Assembly (NCBI GenBank): GCA_009767595.1
Contig: VSDK01009018.1
Span: forward strand, 204,799-268,798
Direction of reading: 5' to 3'
DNA from: Symbiodinium kawagutii
Taxonomy: Eukaryota > Sar > Dinophyceae > Suessiales > Symbiodiniaceae
DNA: 64,000 nucleotides
The notes below the pieces were generated by a model. That model made no database searches and was not told the DNA's origin. It was given only the letters and a program-made list of their open reading frames with translations. Position 1 is the first letter of the stretch; the number at the start of each line of letters is the position of its first letter. Below, piece by piece: positions 1 through 11,351 of this stretch. Both the position numbers and the translations under genes were made by a program.

Positions 1-217
1 CCCCATCAGTTCATAGCATTTCCTGCGCATTTCCCATGAAATCAACACTTTTTCGCATGAAATCACAATTTTTTTGCATGCATTTTTTTGCATGAAATCA
101 CCATTTTTTTGCATGAAATCATCATTTTTTCCCATGAGATCACTCTATTCCTAGCGTTTTCCCCAGCATTTTCCCACCATCCTCCAGGCCATCCCAGAAA
201 AAGCCCCGCCCGGCAAC

Positions 218-290
218 CGATCTCCTGCGCGGGTCGATCCCATGGATCTGCGCCGCTGGCTGCAGCGGCCAGCTCCATGATGTGCTGGGC
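218..290 (-). CDS. Amidase gene exon (GADPWDRP block)
   Basis: Acceptor CTGTCAG precedes 290 and a GTTGCC donor follows 218. It reads [20 protein letters not shown] and then four more residues. Allophanate hydrolases carry a similar DP.SRP block after the DCVS(I/V)FALT segment. It starts in phase 0, matching the end of the exon at 2150-2185. This is the last exon visible before the window edge. Confidence 0.75.
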
Positions 291-3200
291 CTGACAGCAC
301 TGATCTTATTGATGATCGGCTTTCAACAGCAGTGACTGACCATCATGGAATGGTTCATCAGTAACTAAGTGCTGATGGTTACTGATTGAGAGTGGTTCAT
401 CATTGATAACAGTTTCTTCCATTCAATCATTGAATGGTTCATCATGCTGATGATACCATTCAGTGATTATATTCAGTGTTACTAACCATCAGCCGATCAG
501 CAGCAACTAACCAGCATTACGGCTGATAGTATGAGATTAGTAATGTTATGTTAATGATCGGTTGATTAGTGCTAACCATCATGATGTTTCGTCAGTAACA
601 GTGATTATATTCAGTGTAACCATCATAGCAGTAACCAACCAGCATTGAATGGAGAAATGAGTAAGTGCTGATGATGCTTACTGATAAAGAGTGATTAAGT
701 GCTGATGATGCTTACTGATAAAGAGTGATTAAGTGTCAATAGAATCAGTGATTAAGTTACTGATGTTGATGCTGCTGATGACGTTCAGTGCCACTAGCCA
801 TCATTGAATGATTAGCCATCTGCAGTAACTGAACTTCATGTTACTAAACCATCAGTGTCTGCACTGTTCAGTGTTACCCTGATGTTACAAAAGCAACATT
901 ACGATGTTCATTGATTAAGTGACGCTATGGTCATGATTGGTCATTATGGTTTAGTCACCTGATTAAGCTTGATGCTAGGTGACAATGACCAATCGTTGAT
1001 CATCATTGATAGTCAATCCTAATTAGCTGATAGTCACTAAATGATGACTGACGAGGTCGATCGTGGCTAATTCATGGTTAACCATGGTCAATGTTGGGAG
1101 CGATGGGTCTAGGGATGGTTAATGTTGGGTTTAGTGATGGCCACTTGATGGTTCAGTGATGGTGAATGATGATTAAATGTGTGAAAGATGGCTAATCTAT
1201 GCTAATCTTATGGTGAAATCTGGAGAATACTGCTCAAGCGGTCTAGATTTGGGAGCTGAAGCGTAAATGAATGGGGAGTAACCGCTTAGCTGGTACAGTA
1301 TGTAATCAATCAGGAATGATTAAAGGGTGAACAGGAGTCCTTTACAATTGTTCACTAACGATAGTCAGACCGATTGAGAATGTTATCAAATAGTAACACA
1401 CACACACTACATAGTCATTTACCATACAAAAACCCGCAAAAGTAAGTGGCTAGATGATATATCGCATGGTTCAATGTCCTCAGGATATGTCCAACATATG
1501 GTATCTATGTAACAAGATGTAACGAGTAGTGGAACGCAATGCGGGCATCGGAAAACACCATGCATACTGGTTGTAGGTCGATCATGGCTGATAGCCAGCG
1601 ATAATCTGGTCCATGTCGTGACAACCTTGTAAAATGCTTAGTGTTGATAGTGGTTGATAACGATTAAACAGCAGAAACTAGCGACAAATCCTAGATATGG
1701 CTGTAGGTTCACCTAGGACCTATGATAAATTATCCAACAGTCATTTATCCGTTCTATTGTTGGGATAGGTTATCCTGCTTGTTAGCAACATATCATGGTC
1801 AATCCTGGCTATTCACAGTACATCATGGCCAATAGTGGTGGATAATGACTCTCAGTGACTGACAACAAGTGCACATAAATCTCTGTTCAATCATGAACTA
1901 GTGCGATCTCATGTGAATCTACTAGTTGCTTAACTGCAGGGACGTTGATACTGTAAGGGCTGTGTGGCAGCTGGGAAGTAAGAGTCTCTGCCGCTTGGGA
2001 TTCCGATAATCTAGCGCAAACGATGATCCCCAAGTACATGAAACTGCACATTTGAAGTGGACCAAGTAGAGCTTTCCCAGAATCAACCTGACCAATTGTG
2101 GGTCGTGGGGTCGTGGGGGTGGGTTATTGGAGTTGCCCTTGGCTGTTGCCTCCGTAACAGTCAAAGAGAAGATCGACACACAGTCCTTGGTGTAACGGAA
2201 ACTGAAGCCACGACGTCACCATGAAATTAGAAAGTAATTTAGCTGTTCCATGCTGTTACTGAAACTGAAATCTTGAAATGGGCAACTGAAAAGCTAGATT
2301 TCTGAAAGCAACAACTCAAAGGTTGATATGCTTACCCAACATTGCTTACATTGATTGCTGGTTGAAATCATGCAGACTCAGGGCTCGAAAAACAAAATCA
2401 AGCCAAAATTGCAAGGTGTCTCTGTGTGCATGTTTTCAACCAGCACTTACAAGAGTCAATGACATGTTTTCTTGCTAATGAGGGATGATTCATGATGGCT
2501 GTAATGATGGCAGTGAAGAAGAGCATCTGACAAGAATGAGTTGGTAGAATCTATGGATGTTCACAGCAGCATATCTCTAGGTCCCAGGGTAGCACCATAG
2601 CAGCTGAGTTTCGAGTGATTTGCACGCGGGTAAGAGCCCGTGCGTTGACAAGAGACCGCGGGACGCCTGAGGCAACGGAAAGTCAATGAGATCTCCCATC
2701 CACGTCTTCCACGTCTTTGTTTCCAAAAGTCTCCCATTGTTAAGATATGTCACGCAAGTTGATCAATGACAACCACCAGTTGAGTTATCATACATCAAAT
2801 CAGTGACAACAGCCATCAACTAAATGCATCAACCACCAACCAATCCATGGAAACTAAACCCATCCACCAATGGCCACTCATCATCCGCCAAACCCATCAA
2901 CCCCCATCAAAACATATCAAAACCCACTCAACATCCATCCACCATCCACCATCATCCACCGCCATCCATGACCTCTGGAAGCTCCCACCGAGCAGCCATG
3001 GACCTCCCCGGGCCTCGCCTTGAGCCCTACGATGTTATTCAAGGCCGCCGGCACGCGGCCGCTGCCCGCCGTGTCGGTGCCCAGCGAGAAGGTCACCTGT
3101 GGAGCTCCGCTGAATTGCACCTATTTGAAGTTGAGGTGTGAACTCTTTTGATCACATGATTTGAACTATTTTCATCACATGATTTCATATGATTTCTACG

Positions 3201-6200
3201 ATTTAGGTTAGTTCATGCGACTTTATGGCGGTCATTGTATTTCTATAGTTGATGACGAGCCAAACACGAACAACTTGCCCTGGCAAACATCCCCCTGGGC
3301 CTGTCCCAAAGCCACCGCTACGCCAGAGCCAGAGGAGGACCCCCCCGACAAAAACGCGCGATCCTGGGGAGCGGTCAATGATGCGTGTAGTGTGAAGGTG
3401 GAGACTGGTTAGGGATGAGTTAACATCTCTTAATGAGATGTAAATCACCGCAAGGTTAGCAATGAGTTAACATATCTTGATGATTATGAATCGCGAAGCG
3501 AATGAAATGACTATACAAGTCGAAAGGATTAAGAATCGTTGACTTAAATAGCTGGTTTAGTTGTTGAGGATTCAACAATGTCGTTTTTGTTGTTGTGACC
3601 TAACTTAGTAATCCAGGGCTATGATTGACAATGGTTGGCAATGGTCCCTACTTTATCGCATTTTCATGAAGAATCATAATGATGCATCATGATTATCTAC
3701 AGCTAAAACTGATTATCATCAATGATGGTACCACCAAACTATATGATTTGCCTGTTCAGGATACAGCTGATCAGTTACTAACCAACTACCTATCGGTTGG
3801 TTCATATCTATTAATACCTATAAGAAGTGAATGCCTCAATAGTTTTCACCAATGCCCATCAGTTGGTAAATACCTAATGTTCATAGTGTGCAGCAATTCC
3901 ATCCACCACTCCCAAAAGGTGGCACCCTGCAGTAATATAAGCAGCAGCCAGCAGCTTGTTGGTTCCCCGGGATACGTGCCTACAAAAACCATGTACATAA
4001 AAACTGTGATGATCGCTTCAAGATGCCAATCCTGTTGCTTTATTGTACCACTGGTTTCTTGATACCACCTGACTGAACTATGATCATTCAAAAAATATGT
4101 TTGAAATTGATCGGCTTTGCAGCGAAACGCCTGGTGATCCATCAACTTCGTGAAGATTCAACAACCTTTGCCACCGATCAACCACTTGCCAAACATCATT
4201 GATCCTTAGCGACCGTTGAATATTAGGGCTCCATGTGGATGCGAACAACCTTTGCATAGTGCTTCAAGAATTGTTTTTGAACAGCCCGACTCCTGCACCA
4301 ACCAAGCAACAACTGCAAAGGCTTGGATTTGGCTCAACCGATCACCAGTATGAATGTTGCAACCACGAAAATCGGATTGCAGCAAGCCAGGCCAAAATGG
4401 ATATGTTGTGTACCCCGCAAGTAAGGATGGTGTATGGTTTACCATAAGCAAGCCAGCTTGATTTGGGCAAATCAACCGTTCCGACCAAAATCAAATGGCC
4501 TGCCCAAAACCAAACACAAAAAACAGTTTTGCAATAAGGTATATTTTTTTGGTGACTAAACTAAGTAGCAAAACCGGTTTTGCAACAAGGATGGTTTATG
4601 GTTTACCATAAGCAAGCCAGATTGGCTCGGATAAATGTTCCAATCATGATCAGGCCAGGTTTACCAAGCTATCATGTCACCTCCCCATAAGCCACCATAT
4701 TGCTCCAATGGATAATGGTTTACCCACCAAAAACCGTTTCCAAAATGGTTGAAATGCTGGGGAGGTGGACAGCCCCGCCGTTGCAGATCCAAGCGGCAAA
4801 AGAGTTCTGACAAGCACCATATGGCGATCGCACCTTGTGGGCCAATGTCAAGGTCGATCGCCACATTTCGATGTGATCCGATGTGTATCCAATGACTCGA
4901 CTGCTCTGGTAGTTTCTCCACTTGCAAGCGGTGAATCCCGTTGGAAACTGTCTGCAAGGCTTTGAACTGCCTCTTCTCAAGGACAGGAACCACAAAAAAG
5001 CCATGTGAACCACATCAGAAACCCAAGGTTCAATTGTTTGATTCGGAAATATTGATACTTGATGATACTTGTTAGTCATGGGCAATGATTTTGTGAGAAA
5101 CCATATTCAAACGAATCGCGGTTCATACATTCTTTAATCACGGAAAATAGCCCTCAATGGTGTATTGATCATAATGATGGTGAATGTATGTCAAAGTTAC
5201 AAACCACTAGGGATAATCGCCGACAAACACCAACCGCTTGTTAGGCAGGTCAGCCCCTGTGCATCTAATCTGCCAATCTGGTTGGTGGTAACTTTGAGGA
5301 CTCTGAAACCAACCACTACTACCAACCATTACTACCAACCACTACCAAGCATTGCCAAGCACCGCTAACCACTGCAGCAACCGCCAAGGTTACCAGATTT
5401 CAGTGACAACTGAGGCCCTTACCCCGACCAGGCCTGGCAGCAGAGCGTGCCCCCATGTCAGCTGTGCTTGTAGCTATCCAGCGGCTGGGTGGTGGGCAGA
5501 ACTTGGTGCGCATTAACAATTCATTTAAGGAATACGATATTCTACGTATAGTTGGTGTACATAGTTGTATACTAGTGAATGAGTTGCAATTATGCTTAAT
5601 GATGGTTGATCACTATATCAACTAGCTAGTATAGAATAGGAAATGATGGTTAAGACTGGTTGCGCAGTCTTGGGATCGGCACGCCCCCAGCAAGAGGCAT
5701 GGTTAAGACTGGTTAAAACGGTTAGGAATAATTACAGTAATTAGAAATATCCACCAGCTAGTATATAATCAATATAAACCAATGATAATGTTGGTTGTAA
5801 TGATGGTCCATATGCTGGTTAATAAGGGTTGATCATGCATGCTTACTCTGGATTCTACAGCGGTAGTTAACATTGACTCAAATTGATTTACGTTGATCAT
5901 TGTTGATGGTTGATTCATGTTGATGAACGACGCCAAACGATGGTTGAAATTGGTCAATCTGGGGCATTGGGGGTGCTTGACGCGGTTGCACCCTGGTAAC
6001 ATTTGGACCCCCTTCTGAGCCGGTGGGTGCTTGGTGAAGAATAAGCCTCATCATTTCAAAAAGATCCATCACACAAAATGCGTCAAATCACCACCACGCC
6101 TAACCTTAGTATTTTCGCTGTTTCTTAACCTTTGCGCATTTTTCTTGCCTTCGCACAAACAGTTCTTCAACTGTTATTATATCTTTGCCTTTACTAATTC

Positions 6201-9200
6201 CTTGATTGACCTTCATACATTCATAGTGAACTGCTAACCTTTACATTTATCAACCTTTACAGAAGCTCTACATATTGACATTCTACTCAAACCATTTATT
6301 ACCTTTTACACATTCATACTAGATTCCTACAGCTTTCCTACCGTTTTCGTGCTGAAAGTGCGTTCTTAAGCGAAAGAAAGAAGCGTTGAATCCACTTCAT
6401 TTGCTGAAATTCATGATGCTGTGGCATTAGCAGCAGCAATTGCTGCGAGTCTATCCAAATGGAGCAACAAAGAGCAAGGATCATGAACCAAAGAAGCCTA
6501 ACATGACAGCCAAAACGCACAAAGATTAACTAGCAAACATAGGGGATGTGGTGGTTTCTCAAATGGAGGTTATCCCTAAATCATTCAATATTAACCATTT
6601 ACAACTTTTTCTAGTGATAAACCAACCGGTTTTGGGGTTCCAATGGCTTGAGAACCCCCCGTGTTTGGCTTGAGAACCCCCCTGTGTGACAACGGTGAGA
6701 ACAGCAGCAATCTGCCAGAAATCCCGTGCCTGTTGCAGCACCTGGCTGTGAAATTTCAGCGGTCCAATCAATGGCATCCAACAACTTGGTGATCACAATC
6801 ATGGTGATATGAAGCGATCACAAATGCTGATCATCAATCCTACTATTGGCGGCGATATGTCATGCAGTTGAGATCAAAGGTTCTGTCACTTCAGGCATTA
6901 CATCCAGCTCAATTCTTCAGGATCTTCCCCAAAGCTGAGTTGACAGCACTAGAAGCATGACTCTTTTCATGTCTCACCCACTCGGTGATGATCCCACAAA
7001 TTGTATGCAAAGAATGTCACTAATGATTGCAACTTTCAACTTCCTGAGATTTTGCCACTGATCGTTGAGGGCGACGCATCTTTTGGTTCAAGACGTGCAC
7101 GGTGACATAGCACTCTGGGTGGCCCACAGTCGAGGTTGGTCTTGCCAATCACCAATGAACCGCCTTCCTCCAGTTGGGTATAGCCGTGAACGAATTTGGA
7201 TCAACAGTCTCCAGCTTTCTTAGATTTTCTTGGTAAATCCATCATTCACACAGTCAGCAGTGTTTTCGTAAAAAAACTTCATGTTTGGCGGTACATCATT
7301 TGTAGACATAGTAGTCTGCACTTAGTTCTTCTCTTACACCTGGGAGCTGCTTTTGAATGTCTACTGAGTCTACTGTTTACTTTTTTCTTCATTCTCAATC
7401 AATTTTAAATCAATTCTAAATCAGGGTAGTCTATTGAATGGTTTTCATCCTAAATCAATGTGATTGATTGCTATAGGTCCTCTATTGTTCCATTCATTTT
7501 TCATTATCAATTCTAAATCAATTCATTTGAGCCCTCAGAGAGTAGCACAGCTGGGAGTCGGTTCAGAACTGCCATTCCAATGTCTGCAGGTCCCTGCCTG
7601 GAGCTTTTCGACCACCGCCGCACCTTGGGATACAAAAACCCATGGGCGGAGCCAGTGACCCAAAGTTCGGAACTGATCTGGACAGAGTTTTTCGATGTTT
7701 TTCGTAGATGAGTCCAATTGATCCTCAAAGACGAAAAGGAGATGACCAGATTGCCATCTTCCCATCTTTGATGTCGAAGTGGATGTGTCTCATCGATGCA
7801 GGATGAGGCTCGAACTTTCGTGTGCGATGGGGGCACGCCTTCAGCAGGCTCCGATTTGTATCACCACATGATAATGTGATGCCAGCGAGATCATGACGTC
7901 ACTCATCGCTCCGAATCGGTACTCCAGACCGATCGTTTCATGCACAGAGGTCTGTAAACAAAGGAGCTCAGCCATACCCAGCCCTTTTTTCTTTTACAAA
8001 GATTATATTGATGTAAAATCATGTAGGGTCTCCAGTTCTGTAATTTTCTGGTAGAGGTTATAGATCAGTAAAATCAAACCATATTTAAGTAGAGGTACCA
8101 GGAAATTCGAAAGAGAAATGAGGAATAGTAAACAAGTAAATAAGGAATTATAGATCATGTTGTAGATCATAGACAAGTATAAAAATAACTAAAGAATATA
8201 GATTTAACTAAATAAGGAATCATGGATAAGCAAAAGCATCTAAATTCCTTATTTATCTATCCGTAATTCCTATAAGGTGCCATACTGGAAAGGCCAACCT
8301 TCCGCGGTGAGCCCATGGCCTGGGCGGTCGCAAGTCCATGGCGTTGGTGGTCGGGACGTCCTTCACCTGCGTCGTGAGCCAGTGCAGGTTTTTTTTGACA
8401 TTTGTTCCATTGGTATGAAACTGAGTGCCAAGTCGCCCTGGTCAGAGTTAGTTTTCTTTTTACAAATCTAAAAATATGATAAAGCTGATCAAAACTGTAC
8501 CCTTCGGCAAGAACAAAGAGAATTTCAATAGTGAACAGACTGTTAATCATCATTAGCTGATCCAAGTAGTCTGATGATTCATCCACACTACGCTCAGTAG
8601 ACGGCCATATCCTGGCACCATCCTCCGCTGTGCCCACGTGATCAACTCACACGCGAAGCTCAGTGTCTCGTGACGAGGCTTCGCAGGCGAGGCACCGTCA
8701 AGTTGTCCTTCACGGCAAAGGTGCTCCCCAGAAGCGGAAGAATTCTTCGTCGTTCCTCCTGTGCGGATCAGTTGACGTGACGTCCCAACGGAGAGGCTTG
8801 GAGACCGCTGAGCCAAGGCCCTGTTTGGGGAAGATCTTTCCAACTCGAATCTCTTCAAATCTCTTCACTTAGAAACTCTGACAGGCAGAAAAATGGATTT
8901 TCGTCTGAAGCTTTCAGGATTCCAAACTACAAAGTGCTCGCCCTGCTCTCCATCGCTCCTTGCTCATGGAAGCCGCCCGCTTCTCCAACGTCTCTGCCCG
9001 TTCCATCACCTGACCAGTCACCACTGTCAACCAGAAATCGACCATCATTGACCATCATTTAGTCACTATCAAGCAGAATGCAACTACATTGACCTATCAT
9101 TTTGTAACTCTTAGTCATCAACATCATTGGCAACCATGCTGTACCACGGAGCCGTGTGCTCCAACCATCAACCCCACACCGCGACGGCGCTGAATCGCAC

Positions 9201-10183
9201 CGTGTCCTTTGGAATCAGGTGGATCCATTCCTCGGTGCAGCTCAACACCACGGGTGGCTCTCCCCAACAACATGCAGAGTCCTATGCATTGCTTTGTCTC
9301 TGTCTTTCTCAAATCTTTTTGAGGAATGTGTTCATTGTGTTACATGAAATCCTCAGAATTCATGAGCAATATGACTCATGTGGTGGTTTCTCAAGTCATA
9401 CGGGTCCCCCCAAATCATCCTTCATTAATCATTGATAGGTAATAAACTAGCCATTTTTAAGGGTCCCCTATGGCTTGAGAAACCAACATATGACTTAACG
9501 ATTTATATACACAATATGGTGACAAAAACAGGGTGGTTGCTCAAGTCATAGGGGACCCCCCAAAATGGTCGGTTTGCCATAAATGATCAATAAACCAACC
9601 ATTATAGTTGAGATATCCCCTATTGTTGCCTGTAATTCCGTTGTTAATAACCATGGTTAACCACTATAAGCCCACCCCTACTTTGAGAAACCCAATCACC
9701 AATGACTAATACGACTCACCCATCGATCACCAATTGCACCTGCCGAGGCACGTTGCGATCCGCCGCCGCTGCGCGGGCACAGCTCTCTGCGGCCTCAAAG
9801 ACACATGGGCAGGGTGCGACCTGTGACGCTGGGAACGGGAAATAGGGCAGCGCCAATGAAACAAAAATCAATCTATACTAACAATGAATCTATACAATTG
9901 ATTAACACTGTTAGTATCTGTTAGTATAGATTGACGGGTATCCAAGACATGAACTGACTTATAAACCAATGAATCGATCGATCAAGCAAAATGAATGTAC
10001 ATGAATATGGTATGCCAACGATATTTCAAGTTTGCCAGGATCTACCATCAATCAAAGTCTATCCCAAAGCATGTTGGGTCTGGCACCAGGGCCTGAGACG
10101 AGAGGACCTGGGTCATCTTGTGTCGGTTCAGACATAAGCCCCCGGGCCACTTCCGTGACGGTGGCGCCGGCGGCCCACATCTC
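218..10183 (-). CDS. Allophanate hydrolase-like amidase gene (multi-exon, 3' end off window)
   Basis: This is a spliced gene read from at least 14 short exons. The family member it resembles splits allophanate to ammonia and CO2 in urea catabolism (DUR2 part of urea amidolyase, or bacterial AtzF). Amidase-signature motifs occur in the right order from high to low coordinate: TFAVKDN (catalytic Lys), [31 protein letters not shown] (cis-Ser), [16 protein letters not shown] (nucleophilic Ser), [26 protein letters not shown]. The PACKSLDCVSIF and [12 protein letters not shown] blocks are typical of allophanate hydrolases rather than amidases in general. Exon phases join at nearly every junction, with GT, GC and GA donors. 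The C-terminal end lies beyond position 1. One short piece between GKTNLD and RSPYGAC was not placed with confidence. Another amidase-signature enzyme remains possible. Confidence 0.85.
291..2149 (-). other. Intron of amidase gene
   Basis: This 1.86-kb intron is AT-rich and made of degenerate short motifs (TGATGGTT, TTACTGAT, CAGTGATT). A near-exact direct repeat of about 40 bp (GATTAAGTGCTGATGATGCT type) lies near 655-735. I see no gene, RNA or mobile element in it. Confidence 0.6.
2150..2185 (-). CDS. Amidase gene exon ([12 protein letters not shown], 12 codons)
   Basis: This 36-nt exon follows acceptor CCAAG and precedes GC donor GCAACA. It encodes [12 protein letters not shown], which completes the conserved ACKSL-DCVSIF motif shared with the exon at 2613-2666. 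It is phase 0 on both sides. Position, motif and phase together make this microexon convincing although an ORF scan cannot see it. Confidence 0.85.
2613..2666 (-). CDS. Amidase gene exon ([15 protein letters not shown])
   Basis: 18 codons follow acceptor CCTCAG. The exon encodes [18 protein letters not shown] and ends at an unusual GA donor (GAAACT). Choosing this end joins it in phase 0 to DCVSIF and reproduces a motif conserved in allophanate hydrolases. Using GT or GC instead breaks the motif, so this is good evidence for a GA-AG intron. Confidence 0.85.
3019..3120 (-). CDS. Amidase gene exon with nucleophilic serine
   Basis: 34 codons in phase 0, from acceptor AAATAG to GC donor GCGAGG. 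It contains [19 protein letters not shown], the amidase-signature core with the nucleophilic Ser in AGSGR, followed by IVGLK. It joins ALGQ from the 3301-3363 exon and ASRGLLS from the 2613-2666 exon without a frame change. This is the most diagnostic exon of the gene. Confidence 0.92.
3301..3363 (-). CDS. Amidase gene exon with cis-serine
   Basis: 21 codons in phase 0, from acceptor CCCCAG to GC donor GCCCAG. It encodes [20 protein letters not shown] plus Q. The GGSSSGS stretch is the glycine/serine loop that holds the cis-Ser of the Ser-cisSer-Lys triad. A 180-nt intron separates it from the nucleophile exon. Confidence 0.92.
3364..4794 (-). other. Intron of amidase gene
   Basis: This is a 1.4-kb AT-rich intron. 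A long direct duplication is visible: GGATGGT(G/T)TATGGTTTACCATAAGCAAGCCAG-type sequence occurs near 4425 and again near 4590. I see no further exon with a recognisable motif. Confidence 0.5.
4795..4833 (-). CDS. Amidase gene exon ([13 protein letters not shown])
   Basis: 13 codons in phase 0, from acceptor CCACAAG to GC donor GCTTGG. It encodes [13 protein letters not shown], corresponding to the (T)RSPYG(A/V)xRN region that precedes SGGSSSGS in the family. It joins DRAFLSGG directly. Confidence 0.8.
4834..7127 (-). other. Intron region of amidase gene, one short exon unplaced
   Basis: This 2.3-kb stretch should hold a small exon linking GKTNLD to VRSPYG. A candidate is GT-GCT-GCA-ACA-GGC-ACG near 6733-6750 (reads AATGT), but its donor is poor. 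A direct repeat ATGGTTAAGACTGGTT flanks a 35-bp GC-rich block at 5648-5715. A TIR element sits at 6550-6662. Confidence 0.45.
6550..6662. mobile_element. Short TIR element, GGTGGTTTCTC family
   Basis: The left end is GGTGGTTTCTCAAATGGAGG and the right end is GGCTTGAGAACCCCCC, roughly inverted. The centre has CATTCAATATTAACCATTT. This is one of eight related copies in the window, about 110 bp, non-coding, and inside an intron of the amidase gene. Confidence 0.65.
7128..7167 (-). CDS. Amidase gene exon ([12 protein letters not shown])
   Basis: About 40 nt, from acceptor CTGGAG to GT donor GTGGGC. It encodes [13 protein letters not shown], the GA(I/V)(L/V)(V/I)GKTN(L/M)D strand of the amidase fold. 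It joins AAVVEKLQ in phase 0. The 3' boundary could shift by one or two bases. Confidence 0.83.
7598..7623 (-). CDS. Amidase gene exon (AAVVEKLQ, 26 nt)
   Basis: This is a 26-nt exon: two bases finishing a split codon, then AAVVEKLQ, with acceptor CCCAAG and GC donor GCAGGG. The family has (A/S)AVV..L immediately before the GKTN strand. The overlapping longer ORFs here are not in this frame. Confidence 0.7.
8306..8366 (-). CDS. Amidase gene exon ([12 protein letters not shown])
   Basis: 61 nt from acceptor ACGCAG to a GC donor GCGGAA. It reads [20 protein letters not shown] and ends in phase 1, which matches the two-base start of the 7598-7623 exon. PTT follows the catalytic-lysine segment in amidases. 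The 5' boundary is firm; the 3' boundary is chosen by phase. Confidence 0.65.
8696..8758 (-). CDS. Amidase gene exon with catalytic lysine
   Basis: 21 codons in phase 0, from acceptor CGCACAG to GT donor GTGCCT. It encodes [20 protein letters not shown] plus T. LLG..FAVKDN matches the (Y/H)GVPFAVKDN(I) motif containing the catalytic Lys, with the usual Val-Pro replaced by Ser-Thr. Confidence 0.88.
9180..9257 (-). CDS. Amidase gene exon ([12 protein letters not shown])
   Basis: 26 codons in phase 0, from acceptor GGAGAG to GT donor GTGTGG. It contains [20 protein letters not shown]. The (V/A)WI..(V/L)P.. segment occurs a short distance upstream of the lysine block in AtzF-type proteins, so position and pattern fit the N-terminal region. 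Confidence 0.65.
9380..9490. mobile_element. Short TIR element, GGTGGTTTCTC family
   Basis: The left end is GTGGTTTCTCAAGTCATACG and the right end is CCCCTATGGCTTGAGAAACC. The inverted ends are about 35 bp around an AT-rich centre. It lies in an intron of the amidase gene. Confidence 0.75.
9531..9692. mobile_element. Short TIR element, GGTGGTTTCTC family (diverged)
   Basis: The left end is GGTGGTTGCTCAAGTCATAG then GGGACCCCCC. The right end is weaker (CCCCTACTTTGAGAAACCC). It is longer than its relatives and begins only about 40 bp from the copy at 9380-9490. Confidence 0.55.
9740..9820 (-). CDS. Probable amidase gene exon (N-terminal region)
   Basis: 27 codons in phase 0 with good splice sites: acceptor GTCACAG and donor CAG/GTGCAA. 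It contains [20 protein letters not shown], an Ala-rich helix. It has no diagnostic motif and is assigned by orientation and phase. Confidence 0.55.
9869..9937. repeat. Imperfect palindrome AATCTATACTAACA
   Basis: AATCTATACTAACA at the left is matched by TGTTAGTATAGATT at the right. The arms are separated by about 40 bp, which itself holds a second TGTTAGTATC copy. This is a possible small foldback element. Confidence 0.6.
10148..10183 (-). CDS. Probable amidase gene exon ([12 protein letters not shown])
   Basis: 12 codons in phase 0, from acceptor CCTCCAG to GC donor [18 protein letters not shown] resembles the N-terminal L..(A/M)Y.AG..T..EV helix of allophanate hydrolases. A longer ORF continues past the proposed donor, so the 3' end is uncertain. 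Confidence 0.55.
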
Positions 10184-10464
10184 CTGGAGGTGAGGATCAG
10201 CCGCATGGAGAATGGTCAGTGATGAAAATATACCGAGGATAGTAATTTTGAATGGATAGTGATAATGGTAAATACATAGGAGAATGGTGAGGCTCATAGT
10301 CATTATGAGGATAGTGATTACGAATGGATTTTGGTGGATCATCATGAATGATTAGTCATGGATCATTCTGATTGATTAATGGTGACTGGATCTAAAAAAA
10401 TCACTGTAAGTGATGATAACCAGTATGAGATACAATGAATTACCATCATGATGAATCATGCTTA

Positions 10465-10473
10465 TGATGTATC

Positions 10474-10505
<32 letters not shown>

Positions 10506-10528
10506 GATGGTGATGATGATGATCATGA
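10465..10528. repeat. GAT/GGT trinucleotide microsatellite
   Basis: Runs of GATGAT and GGTGGT alternate over about 60 bp. They lie in non-coding sequence. Confidence 0.9.
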
Positions 10529-10824
10529 ATGATTCATTTTATGATTCATACTGGCTCATTCTTTGATGTGCATACTAAAATGACGAGTGTCACCACCCAT
10601 CACAGTGGACTACTGTTGCTAATGTCCCTAGTTCTGTTGGTGCCATCATTACTACCGCTGTTGGATATCATCCCTTGCTACTCACCATCAATTGGACATC
10701 ATATAACCCAGAACCATTCAACCACTTGCAAACGGTCAGTACGGAATTAAAGGTCCAGCCATGGACCCTGATCAATAAGTCAGCAATTCCGTCACGATGA
10801 CTTCCAGCAATCGACCGATAGTCG

Positions 10825-10932
10825 GCCGTGGTATTCCACCATGGCATTGGACAATGGTATTCGACAATGGTATTTGACCATAGTATTCGACCATTTTATT
10901 GGACCATGGTATTCGACCATGGTATTCGACCA
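10825..10932. repeat. Minisatellite, unit ACCATGGTATTCG
   Basis: About eight degenerate copies of a 13- to 15-bp unit (ACCATGGTATTCG) lie head to tail. The last copies are nearly identical. Confidence 0.8.
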
Positions 10933-11321
10933 TGAATCACTACTTGGTTACTAACAGTCACTTAACCCTGAATTGACCGTTGTTTGCCATTATGAGACTA
11001 GGAACCAACCGTCAATCAACAATTCGCTACCTCAAAATTATTGGTTTGCCGCCACTTGGCCATCAGTCAACTAACTAAATGCTACCGTGCCATTGCAATC
11101 AACTTCTCGTTGTCAAGCAGAACCGAATCATCACTTGACCATTCACTAACCCCACCAACCAGTGACCATCAACCACTCATATCAACTAACCATCTATCAC
11201 CCATCACTAACCATTAATTAACTGATTAACCATTCCTAACCATTCCGAACATCAACCACTCAACCAAGCCATTGGAATTACTGCGTCCACCAGTACCCCA
11301 GCCACATCCCAGGGGCTTCAC

Positions 11322-11351
11322 CTGCAGGGTTTTCGTCGCGAAGCATCGGGC
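11322..11351 (-). CDS. Candidate microexon ARCFATKTLQ
   Basis: 30 nt in phase 0, from acceptor GGCTAG to donor CAG/GTGAAG. It joins in frame to the 10148-10183 exon (TLQ-EMWAAG). It could be the 5' part of the amidase gene. Only splice sites, composition and phase support it. Confidence 0.4.

Noticed and set aside
4661..5085. Two overlapping minus ORFs as whole proteins
   Set aside because: Only the 39-nt segment 4795-4833 matches a family; the rest is intron read-through.
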